From positions 33,954,607-34,018,606 of the forward strand of contig NC_060235.2 in assembly GCF_021155775.2 (NCBI RefSeq): DNA of 64,000 nucleotides, read 5' to 3'. Below the pieces are notes generated by a model, which saw nothing but the letters and a program-made list of their open reading frames with translations, did not search any database and was not told the DNA's origin. Positions 41,341 to 52,400 of this stretch are shown here, one piece after another. Position numbers and translations under genes: made by a program. This stretch comes from Neodiprion pinetum. Its lineage: Eukaryota > Arthropoda > Insecta > Hymenoptera > Diprionidae. The first letter of the stretch is position 1, and the number at the start of each line of letters is the position of its first letter.

Positions 41341-43866
41341 CTGGGTCTATTCGACCCAGTCAGTTTCAAAAAAAAAAACGATTCTCAGACAACTATCCGC
41401 CGATTTGGATAAAAAAAAAAAATTACGGAACGTGCTTCGAACATTATAGATTATGTACGGAAAGTTGACTTGCAAGAAATCCAATGGCAGCGTGTTAAAA
41501 AAGAAAATGATAACGAGGTAAATGCGCGAAGAGGACATTTTCACACAAAAAATCATAACTTTGTCAATTTCTATATTTTCGACTAAAATTTGGAGGTAAT
41601 ACTCTTTAAATGTGATACTTTTGCATAAAAATATTGTTCGTTCGGCTGTGAGCCCAGCAATGAAGCTAGAAATTCAAATGACTAACTACAGGGGAAACTT
41701 TAAACCCCAAGTATAAGGCGATTAAAGTCTCGTTTGAAGCGGGGAACTATTAGATATTTAAGCCGAAAGATGGTCGACGAGTCGATTCAACCCAGTGTGA
41801 CTACCAAGGTTTAATTTTATTTATTTTGAAATTAATAGCGATACATCGGCTTCGGACTTCCGACATTTCAACGGATGAATTGTTGAGCTGATTTAGTTCA
41901 TCGCGTGAAACGTTGTTTCCGTTTTTTGCACTTTCTGCTACCAGTCTCGGAAAACTAGCTTCAGAACTTACAATCTGGTTTCCTATTTCTTTTTCTTTTA
42001 GTGTTTAATATCAACCGAGACAGCTGTGCGGGACAATAAATTTTTCTTACTCTGACCAATTTGCACGAAAACTTGCAAGCCATCAGCTGTTGCGGACCAA
42101 ATATGGCGAAACGTCCTCGGTCCACTCTAATACTTACAAACTACTCGAGTTTCGTAACTTTTTTTTCTTGTCAATGCACAAAATCGAGACTATTTTTATA
42201 CACGCTTGTAGAGTTGAGAAATAAAATCTGGTACAGAGTGAGCTTGCCTGTAGAAAAAGCTCAACTTTCTTGACCTGGGAGCAAGGATGGGATGTACAAG
42301 ATTTACTCCGCGAATGACAAAGAACAAAATTCCACGGGGCGTTCGGTCTGTGAAAAGAAATTTCGTTTTCTCAATGCGACTCGAATCGTACAGTCACCGC
42401 ACTAATTTCCCATCACATCTTTCACCACTCGTTAAATTTTAGCAAATCTCATTCGTCCCGCGGGGTGTTTTAACAGTCTTTGAACCCCGGCGAGGCATAA
42501 ACCGACGACGGCCTTTGTCGCACGGTGTTTTTTTCGAGGGTCAAGAACCCAAAACCCTTGACTCGCTGCTGGGCGCAAGGACAGGAGGGAACGAAGAAAG
42601 CACGCAAGGACTTGAACGCCCTGCACTTCAAAGTTCCTTTTAAAACTGGTACCTGCGACGGAATTCGCCTCCCGGCTCTTTCGATCCCCCCCAACATCGC
42701 CGTTGCACTTGTATACCTTTGTGATAAATGTACAAATATAGGTATACCCGAAAATCTCTGTATGCATACCGCCTGCAATACACGTATTTTCACCCTTCGA
42801 CGAAGCGCGAGCTGGAGGGAGGTCTCTCTAAACTGATGATAAAAAATTTTTGGAATATTCGGTGCCTCCCCCCCGTAGATGAAAGGATTCGGTGAAAATT
42901 TAATTTATTTCATACATTTTTCACACTCCTTTCATTTGGAAATTGAAGTACCTATTACACGAGTACAGGAACACCCTTCAACTTGGTCAACCTGTTCGAT
43001 AAACTTTATGAAACATCATCGTTGGACGATATTATCAGCACGATCATTGATTCGAAAATATCATCACGTTCAAAATGTCCCACAAATTTTTACCACTGAT
43101 CACTGACGAGTGTTTTATTTTTGACGAAATCAACCGCAGCTGGAAAAACAGATCACTCCGGTAAATTTTGGTTGTAAACAACAACTATCGGGCGTGGAAA
43201 TCGCATCGTGGATTGATAAAACTATGCCTGCGGTTTAACATTGACAGTTCTTGATTATTGATTATTTAACACGGCCTTGTTGGCATAACGTGTACTTCGG
43301 TTAATCTCTAGTCGAAGGAGTGCCCTCGATGTGCAGCTGGGAAATGAAGGTCGAGCAGTATTTTGACATATTAATGGAAGGGAGATGAAAAAAAGGAGAC
43401 TAATAAGACTTGGTAGCGACTTGCGTGGACAGACCTCTGAAAAATACTTCTGAGTAAGAGTTTTCGTTTTTCTTCGTTTTAAGCTCGACCGATTTCGCCT
43501 CTTCGTTTCCGTTGCGGTATCTGCCCGTTGGCGAGAATAAAAAAAAGCACTTTACACATCGCTCACCCACGCCGCGGATGACGATGGATATAAGGCGATG
43601 CGTCAGGGGCGCGCATGCAGGGAGCTTTCCAGCTTTCACGGTGTGCAGAGCTTTCGTTATATTACGGACATCTGATACAGTCTTTGCGATCTTAATGTCC
43701 CCCGTATCAATCAGAGTCGAGTTGTTTGCGCGACGGGCCAATACCGTTATAGCCTTATGTCACAGGTATACGAGTTATATTATATAGCCACGCTACACCA
43801 TGAATTTTCCCCACAGGTGAATGCTGATGCAGATCAATAACCAGTGGCGATATACACGTGCGACAG
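41341..43866. other. Noncoding; fragments related to neighbouring element
   Basis: At 41,352-41,360 a GACCCAGTCAG motif and at about 41,788-41,850 an AACCCAGTGTGACTACC...GAAATTAATAGCG segment resemble the tip of the 40,537-41,340 element, so a partial copy is likely. The rest (42,000-43,866) has overlapping short frames on both strands and no supported gene. Confidence 0.4.
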
Positions 43867-43870
43867 TTAA

Positions 43871-44136
43871 CCCCTGACAGGCAATGAGGGTAAAATTTCC
43901 CCCCAAAAATTCTTGTTCTCTTGGAGCAAACCGTAAGGATTGAACCCAGTCAACGTTAATTTTTATTTATTTAGTTCAACTTATTTTATAAGTAATTGTT
44001 TGCACTTTAACAAGTAAAAAAAAAAAAAAACGCTCGCTAGCTTTATTGTAAGCTGAGATACTTGAAATTAATTTTCACTGGGTATTTTTTACACTCATTG
44101 CCACGAGAGGTATACATACGATTCGCCTCTCAGGGG
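43871..44136. mobile_element. piggyBac-like MITE, 266 bp, with TTAA duplication
   Basis: TTAA at 43,867-43,870 and 44,137-44,140 flank ends CCCCTGACAGGCAA and, inverted, CCCCTGAGAGGCGA, matching at 11 of the first 12 bases. TTAA duplication with CCC ends marks the piggyBac superfamily. The interior is AT-rich with a poly-A run and ACCCAGT / ACTGGGT motifs in opposite orientation. No coding capacity. Confidence 0.8.
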
Positions 44137-44139
44137 TTA

Positions 44140-44803
44140 AGGTGGTTCATAAACTTGAATCAGTACTTTTCTAATTAATTTTATACGCTACAATCGCGTA
44201 TTGGATATTAATGAGATTTACCTACTCGTGAGCTAAGAGAATTTCCTTTCAATATCCCGTAAAAAAATCTTAAAATTATAAGCAATAGCTTATATATGAA
44301 TTTTTCATTTCAAAGTATTTTAAAGCTAAAGAAATTTCAGGAGATTCGATCGACTTCATTCTACCGTTTGACTCATTTTGTTCAGTCAACTATTTTCCAA
44401 AACTTTACTGAGACACAATTTGTTTATAATGTTTTGCTGTCCAATATTCAATTTTCTAAAATTACATGGACATCAATTTGGATCAACGAATAGCAGTATT
44501 CAACTGAGCATTGGAAAAAAAAATTAATTGTTACGATGATGTAGTAAAAAATAGTTGGCTAAACGAACTAAGCCAAGGTGCAGTGGAATCGATCGAATTT
44601 GATGGATTTTTCTTAATTGTAAAACACATTGAAATGTAAAATTCATATCTAAGCTGTTGCTTATATATTTTCCAGATTTTTCGCGCGAGAATCAAAGAAA
44701 GTTCTCTCACCTCACGAATAGATAAATGTTATCGACGTCCAATTTGCGATTATCGCGTATGGAATTGATTAGAAAAGTACCCATTCAAGCGTAAGAACCA
44801 CCA
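44140..44803. mobile_element. Foldback MITE, about 664 bp, with about 235-base arms
   Basis: The left end AGGTGGTTCATAAACTTGAA pairs with the right end (inverted, TGGTGGTTCTTACGCTTGAA). The arms keep aligning through GTACTTTTCTAAT, ATACGC...AATCGC, CTC(G)TGAG...AGAGAA, ATAAGCAA(T/C)AGCTTA(T/G)ATATGAATTTT and ATTCGATCGA. TA at 44,138-44,139 and 44,804-44,805 fits a mariner-type target duplication. Its left edge overlaps the TTAA of the adjoining piggyBac-like MITE. Confidence 0.8.
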
Positions 44804-44998
44804 TAAGAACGTTTTTCTTTCAAACTGTGACAGGACAATGCGTATAATTTATTCACCGTAAGCTCAAGCAGACACCCCGCGATACTTTGCCGCAAAGCTT
44901 CTGCGCTCATTTCTTTGTCGTGGTAAATGCAGGCGAGCTTGTATAACCGCGATAATCTCTCGCCATCAAAACCCGCCGCTATATATCAAAGTGATATA

Positions 44999-45096
44999 CA
45001 GTGAAACTTCCCTTAACGGACACACCTCCCAACAACGGATTCCTCTTAATATTGTTCCGAATCGCGGACACTCCTCAATACTGGGAAGTATCACTG
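44999..45096. mobile_element. pogo/Tigger-like MITE, 98 bp
   Basis: TA flanks both sides. The left end is CAGTGAAACTTCCCTTAACG and the right end, inverted, CAGTGATACTTCCCAG, with 13 of the first 14 bases matching. CAGTG(A/G)AAC(C/T)TCCCTTAACGGACAC-like ends are typical of Tigger/pogo elements as I know them. Too short to encode anything. Confidence 0.8.
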
Positions 45097-46399
45097 TACT
45101 TATTCATGTGATTCCAGCCGTGTTTCAAATACAAACAATTGTGAAAAAACTATTACAGGTATGGTTTCGTTTTTTTCGCCCCAGCAGCGCCAAAGCTTAT
45201 AGATCAACACAAACGATAATTGGCTGTTCCAAATGATTTCACTTCTCTTCGTCGACACAGTTTTCAATTTGTCGGGTATTCGATAGTGTTTTTTTTTTGT
45301 TTTTTTTTTGTTTTTGCTTGTTTCTTTTTTGGTTTGCTTTTTTCGTCTGGACATGATTCAGCGCTGTTCGTTAAAACGTCACATTGAAACGTGAGCCGGA
45401 CGAACACGTGCTCAATCACCCGACCTGCAGCCAAATTTATCTGTGATCCATGCCACTTTTTTCTTTCGTTTTTTTTTCCCCCCGGTTTGCTTTTCTCTCT
45501 GTATTTCAATGTGAATAGCGAGGCTTCTAGGATAATTTGATCTCTCAATAACGCATCGGTTGACATCGGAATAGACGTGCATAGACAATATTACATGTAT
45601 ATTTCGAGGTATATAGGTCGGCAAGTATGATGCAAGAAACCGATTGGGAATTAGCGGTGCCTATGCAGGATAGAAAAATGTATTTATCCAACGAGTTCCC
45701 GTCAAGCAATACTCAGCTGATCATAATTGTTGCGAAATGGGAAAGTTTGGGGTAAAATCGAGTGTAATTACCGAAAGGCTTATGCCACGAAACGAAAACC
45801 GTGACGTATAACTCAGCGGTATAATCACGAAGGGTCTGTAAGTGGTTAGAAAGGCACGAGAAACGTTTACGCATTATATTACGTATATAGGTATTGTAGA
45901 TATGTGTACGTAGCGGCCATATATACCGGGTATATACGTAGGGTATACGCGAAGCTGATTCGTTCGTAAAATCGATTGACAATGAGTGATTGACATCATA
46001 GCGAGGCGAAAGAAGATTAAACGTGGGTACACCGAAGCAAAACCCACTAATGGAATTGGATAGCCGAAAGAATATTTCTCCCCCAAGTCCCCCGACGTAA
46101 TACCGAACGCAGTTGGCTAGAATGAGAGTAAAACTTTAAAGAGCTTTCGGAGAAACTTATTGCCAATTACGAGTAGCTCAACAGCCCAAAGTACAAACGA
46201 AGCTTTCAACCCTTCGTCCGGGATTACCTATTTCCAACGAAGCACGAACAATATAGACACATGCGTTCCATGCACATAGGTGCACAACGACATGACAAAA
46301 ACATTATCCAAAAACCGTGCCGACGCCGGTGGCTCCGAAATCTGATATCTCTTATTCTCTGACCGAATCTACCTGCTGCAGCTGTTTCTCTGCATTCCA
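45097..46399. other. No gene seen
   Basis: T-rich tracts at about 45,287-45,345 create antisense Lys-rich frames. Nothing else is supported. Confidence 0.5.
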
Positions 46400-46724
46400 G
46401 TGACGTCCCGATGCCCGGGGCCCGGTGGACCTGAGAACTGGACAGAAGGGTGTTCCGAGGGGCGCCGTGGGGCGCCGTGGGGCGCCGCCGACCCTCGTCA
46501 TCGAGCTCGGCGCCGAAGGCTTTCCCGTCGATGGGGCCCTCTTGATGCCCAATAGTGTGGCGTGCATCGCCCGACGAGCAGTGGCGATCTGCCAACCACC
46601 ACCCCGTCGAAGCCGTCGAAGCCGTCGAAGCGGTCCTGCGTCCTCCACTTCACGTGGCCGCACCATTACCTGATAAGGTTGCCTTTCCAATCATACTACC
46701 TCTGCATATCTATAAGGCACGGGC
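46400..46724 (+). other. GC-rich island open in several frames; possible exon at 46,556-46,724
   Basis: The block is markedly GC- and CpG-rich, with a tandem GGGGCGCCGT unit (three copies, about 46,457-46,489) and a tandem CCGTCGAAG unit (three copies, 46,604-46,630). Two plus and two minus frames stay open, so open length alone means little here. On the plus strand a candidate exon could start after CTTGATGCCCAATAG (phase 0, SSGDLPTTTPSKPSKPSK) and end at a weak donor in phase 1, which would fit the 49,115 exon. On the minus strand an acidic stretch (AELDDEGRRRP) is also open. It could equally be a promoter or enhancer. Confidence 0.25.
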
Positions 46725-49114
46725 GTGCGTCGGCACGATGATACCCACGCCCTGATGCACCCGAACGTGCACTCAGCTCGCTCGCATTCCCGATCCACGA
46801 ATAAAATATTCACTCGTCTCGAAGAGTCTTTTTTTTTTTTCTTTCATCATTTGACGGAATTCGGAGAGAAAATATTCATCGAACTACCGCAGCTATCTAC
46901 GCACGTATTCCCCATTTCTGCACGCTGAGAATATATATATAGCTGGAAATTTAATTTGACGCCGAGATTCACGAGACTTCGACTCGAAACATATTACAGT
47001 TTTATATATTCACGTTCCGTGTGCTGATCGAGGTGAAAATGATTCAATCTCACGCCATCGATAGCGGTCTCTTTACCTTCTATCTTTGAATTTTGCAATT
47101 ATATATTTATGATATACGTGACAAATGCAGACGGTGGGCTTCAAGTTTCGCGACGAATATTTATAATCTGTTGTAACACAAGTTGGATACGATATGGCAG
47201 AAGTAAGGAAAGTGAGAGAAAGGAAAAACAATAAAATATCATGTAAATATATAGGTATACGCGTATGTAGGTTGCGTAGGCAAATTAGTTATACAACCGT
47301 GAAGAGGGGTTCGGGTTCGAATTGGACCCGGCTAACTTTCGGCAAATTAATCAAAGTCGCGTATAACGTTTCAAAAGTCGGAATTTCATCAAACGGAGAT
47401 CTTGACGAAACAGTTTCAACACAATGCCGCCGCGCGGTGAATTTGGCGCGTTCTTTCCTCGCTCCACGGCATTTCTGACATACCCGAGGAGTTTAAACAA
47501 CTTTATATTTTGAATCTCGGACGTTTTAATTCAGGTTTATTTTTCACTGAACAGGCTTGTTAGCCGCGGTATGAGAAAAGCGAATAAACGGAGAAAGTTG
47601 AAGATAAAAAAAAGAAGGGAAACATCTTGCTTGCCCGGAAAAAAGTTTAAACCGAAGCGTGGGTTGTTCGAACCTTGGAAAGGAATGAAATACAAGAGAA
47701 CCGAGAAAGAATCTCTTCGAACGCAAAATCGTCCACAATTTGTACATGCATGCAGGACACGATATCGCCTCTTTATGGCTGCACAGCGGTTGTTTGCCCA
47801 CGATTCACAATCGCCGGTGAAATTTTTCACGTGGTTTAATTTTACGCTTAGAAAAAGTATACACCCTAATGATAAAAAAAAAAAAAAAAAAAACAACTTA
47901 ATTTTCTGGCGCCTTCCAATTACGGATACAATTAGTTTTCCAATCTCTTCATCGCCAGCGAATGACCGCCCGTTCAAATTATGGAACTTTAGAAATAAAT
48001 TGTTCCGTTATTGGAGGCTATAGGTATGCATGATAAAGTTGTCCGGAATTCTGGGTAAAAAATTATCTTCGTACACGCACATTGGTGATTACACGACGGG
48101 CAAGATGATATATATCATAGAACAGAGTTCTCTCGGTGACCGAATTTCTCGAGTTCCTGTACACCGCCAGCGGAATCTCTACATCTCGGAAACAAGGCGT
48201 GTTACAGACGAACGAGTTGCTTCGCGATCACCCGACGATACTTTGCACGATTCTGCGAAAACTTTTCATCTCACATTACGTGCAAAAGTAATAAAAACCG
48301 CGGTACAACTTGAGCTGTATTATTCTCACCTCGAGGGATCCCTTTTTTATTCTTTCATTTCCCACCGTTTCATGCTAGCCCGTAATCCGGTTTTCACGCA
48401 AGTTTATCCCGCGGGCGGGACGACTTACCCCGACGTTTACGTATAAGCTGCTTCTAAGCGTCGATTAACCGTTAAAAGCTCCGAAGTTCCCTAAGAATTA
48501 CCTATACTTCTTTAACAAATATTGTCCGCACTCGAATACTCGACGTACTCTGATGCCAATCGATGCGTTATATCACATGTTACACAGTTAAATAGCGATG
48601 GTGCACCGTATGACTAATTTCAAAAGCCTCAAGTAACGGTCCTTGAAAAAAAAACCTGTACTCCAAATCCCATTGACAATTCCGTCAGAGTATCGAAAGG
48701 ATACCGAATTAGCCAACTGGGATTCGGAGCGATGACAGATAGACGGATGGACGGATGGTATTCGTTAATGCTCCGGGATCGAGACCCCCACATAATGGCG
48801 GAAGGAATACAGTTCAAGAACAGTATTGTTAAAACGTATAGGATGAAGATAACGAAATAACAGTAGGTAATTTACAAAACGAACCGTGGATAATATCACG
48901 CGACCCCGAGCCTCGACTCGTACACGGAATGCGAAGCCCAACCCTCCCACTCGTCCCTGACACGAGTTTAAGGATATTTGCGAAACGAGCGAGCGAGCGA
49001 GCAGAGACAGCCGGCGTGGGTATACATGTTTGCATAAGACGTTGAAATATGCAATAACGTAGAGGTAGCGAGGTCAGGTACAGCAGGCACGCATATTTTA
49101 TTATATCGTTGCAG
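46725..49114. other. Presumed intron just upstream of first certain RasGEF exon
   Basis: Two plus-strand frames of about 140-150 codons (47,571-48,023 and 48,030-48,446) are open but low in complexity or featureless, with no matching splice phases, and one spans an A19 run at 47,874-47,892. A GAGC tetranucleotide run lies at about 48,987-49,002. I assign no gene. Confidence 0.45.
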
Positions 49115-49437
49115 AACTGGAGAAGCGGCCGCAGCCGCAGCCGCCTCAGAGCTCCGAGGAGCTGGAGGATTTGCACAAGCTGCTACACTTCCCCGAGGAG
49201 GTGGCGATCAGGTTGTCCGAGTCCGAGTACCAGTTGTTCTACCAGGTCCCGCCGAGCGAGTACCTCCGACACGTAGCCCAGGACGTGAGCACACCTCGCA
49301 AAAGCCCGCGACCCCCCGCGTCACCTGGCTGCACCCCGAGCACCGCCAACACTGCGACGCAAACCGAGGGTGGGGAGTGTGGGGGACTGGCACCCGTCTT
49401 CTCGTCTGTGCAGACCCTCATCAACCGCTTTAATGAG
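49115..49437 (+). CDS. PLCE1: PLC-epsilon exon: start of CDC25/RasGEF domain with Pro/Thr-rich insert
   Basis: The exon begins after an acceptor with a TTTATTATATCGTTGCAG context. Its first two bases complete a codon (phase 1 start), and it ends at GAG before GTAGCC in phase 0. After an acidic Q/P-rich lead (residues 1-20) come HFPEEVAIRL and EYQLFYQVPP, the opening helices of a PLC-epsilon-type RasGEF. About 35 residues rich in Pro, Ser and Thr follow (from QDVSTPRK to GGECGG), then SVQTLINRFNE. That last segment continues exactly into VSSWV of the next exon, matching the RasGEF family pattern of a FNEVSSWV-like helix. The insert sits inside the domain and is probably a surface loop. The open frame runs about 195 bases past the donor, but that part reads as intron. 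Confidence 0.85.
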
Positions 49438-52400
49438 GTAGCCACTCGGCGAGTACGCCGCCGCCCTTGCCCGACCCTAACAAGGTTCTTCGAGCACCTC
49501 GACGGAGCGGCTTCTCGAAGAAGATCCCGCTCCTCCTCCCCGTCTCCTTTCGCTTTCTCCCGAAACATTCTCACTTTCTTCTCCGCAGCCGTTGACGAAG
49601 CGGGTGGGTTCTGTGATCTGGCGGCATGCTAGAAAATTTGAAAATTCAACGAATTACTAGCTTTCTAGCGCCACGTTACGACGGTGGATTTATAAAAACG
49701 GAAGAACCGGGGGTTCTGCTTACCTGTAATCCGTTACGCGATCGAGGGGGATTTATGAATTTCGCTACAATGCCGCGCCCTGCAAACGCGGGTATGCAAT
49801 TGTGATTGCAATTTGCAAAATCGCTCGGTTTTACCGTGGGCACGGTTTAACGTGCGTAAAGTATCGCGTCGCAGACAGCCGATGAAACGCGTCCGATTTG
49901 AGCATAGATTTATATTTTTGAACGGCATTTGAACCACGGTTAATTGCTGAAAACGCTGAAACCATCGTCACCGTCAAATTGTTTCGACTCTCGCGTATAA
50001 TAGTGCCCGTAATTCGAAATAACCGCTGCCTGCATTGACCGACTTTTCGACTTTCGCGTGTCGCACAAACGGCTGTGAGAAATTAGACCATTCGGTAATT
50101 TACGAGGTCTGACCAATTCTCTTCAAACTGACGGAGTGACCCCCGTCCGGCTCGAACTCCGCACCAGGTGAGATAACATCTCGGTCACGTAGTTCGGATC
50201 GATAGGTATAATATAGTTCGCCGTGGTAAAACGGGGAAATAACACCAGGGCAATAAAATTCGACTGCGAGTCTTAATCACGAGCTGTAATCAGCCCATTC
50301 GGGAAAAGTGTTGCCCTCGAAACTCGGCCTCGCGAAGCAACAGGCAATTCGTGAAATGTGACCGTCTCGCGGCTGACGGTCGTTCGTCTTTATCGCCTCG
50401 GCACGAGCCTGTTATCTCGTAATTTTTTCCCCTCCATTCCCGTCGCCCGGAGTCCTGGACGGTGACTAGGAACGATAAACATACCGCGTTTCTTTCCACG
50501 CTTCAGGTGAGCTCATGGGTAACCAACGCTGTAACGAATGGCGTCACCGTCGAAGAAAGACAGGCGGTACTGTCCTGCCTTCTACGGGTCGCTCAGACAT
50601 GCTGGAATACGGGAAACTTTAACTCGGCGATGGAAATCATAGCCGGACTCAAGTAAGAACGACACCAACGTCTCTTCGCATGCTAGGCTAATTGTTTTCC
50701 TGTTATAACCATTTTCTAATCGATTAATCGATTGTAAAACTTTTAATTTACGCCAGAATAAATTCCGCAGTTCTCCCATTATCGACTTAGAGAGGTGAAT
50801 CGCTCTACCGCTGTGCGTCGGTGCAGGCGACCATTTGAGAAAAGGAAACGGATTTTTCGAATATCAGTCGACACCAGCCGTACAAGTTAGATTTTCAGAA
50901 AAATCTTAAACTCCATTTCCGTACCGCAGTATTGCCGATGTAAAAGGTGAAACGAGCACCGATATTTTACTTACATTACCCGGGCATTGCACCTTGTAAA
51001 AGTAGCGGGGAAACGTGAGACGACAATTGCGGTCGTTACCCGAGAAACCCATCGTATTTCCCCATTCAAAAATATATTTCAGCGAGTTCGCCGCACTGGG
51101 TATAGGTATATGAGATATAAGACAGAGCCTTAACATACAGGTATCCGTCTACGGTTGAACAGATTGTCGAAACGTGCGCTGGAAACTTCTGTTATAACGT
51201 CACCGCAGTGATAAGATGGCCGGGCTGAGAAACTTCCGTAGGATACGGCGCTGCTCGAGGATGCATGTCGAGAAACTCTGCTGAACCTCTCCTCGAGGAT
51301 CGAATACCGGAACGGCAGTAATGCGCAAAGATTAACCCCATACGTAGACATTTTTTTTCCTAGCAAAAGGATACACGCTTTAGACGACAAAAGTTTTCCT
51401 CGAGATATACACTTTATACGTATGTGCCGCATGTGTTTCGCAGCCGCGCGCTGTTCGGCGAATTGTCTTCGGTTTATCTTCCGGACGAAGAGACCCTGGT
51501 GTACGTCTACCTCGGAAAGTTTCGCGCTGCAGAACCACCCATCGGATCCAACGAGCAAAGTACCGCGGTGTTAATGTACCGCATAGACGTACACGTCCCA
51601 CCCACACATATGCGGAATAGACATCCTAGTCACGTGACTTTCTAGCGGATAACCCGCGGAAGAAGTATTCGGAGAAACACGAGCGCGAAACAGTTCGCAA
51701 CTGTAAAGTTTAAAATCCGCGGGTGCAATCGATCGGAGATTATCCATTCAGCGGTGGGATGTGACTCCCTTATCCTGAGGTCTATTAGTTAGCGCGGATT
51801 TCGCAGGAAAGCTCGGACTTCGTAATGCATGCACTCTAATGCACTCATAATTATCGCATCTCCCGTGAAAACCGGTATAATTATTCTGTAATCAGTTTTG
51901 CGGGGTTATTGGATCGCGGTGCAATTTCCACTTGTTGTACAGCGCTCATCGGCTCACGTTGTATTCAGATAATAATGGGTTTAAACGACTCGTACGTACC
52001 GCATGCAAAGTCTCCGTTAATTCGATCTTCTTCGGATAACAATTAGCGCGCGGTCATTTCTGCAGCACAGATTTTCCAACGGATAACTCGAAATAATTCC
52101 TTGTTAAGACTCGTTTCTAATCGTATAAGAAGTGAATTTTTCTTCGACTTAGACGAAATTTGACAACGCTAACTGACTGCGTCGAAACTTGTTGAGTGTT
52201 CTTTTCACGTGTCACTCAGATTTTTTGGCGTCGGTTAACTCGACGGAAATAAAGTGGCCTTCAACATCCGTTACAAGCGAGCCGCGCGATTTGACGACCG
52301 CCCTGATAGAACCTGTCTTCGGCAAGGCTCAAAGGGTGGAAGAAATTCGAATCCTCGGATTATCGGGCGGTAAATGATGCCTGTCATGTTTCTGAAATAT

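Noticed and set aside
47571..48446. Two adjacent plus-strand frames of about 140-150 codons
   Set aside because: Lys-rich low complexity, one crosses an A19 run; no splice phase or motif supports coding.
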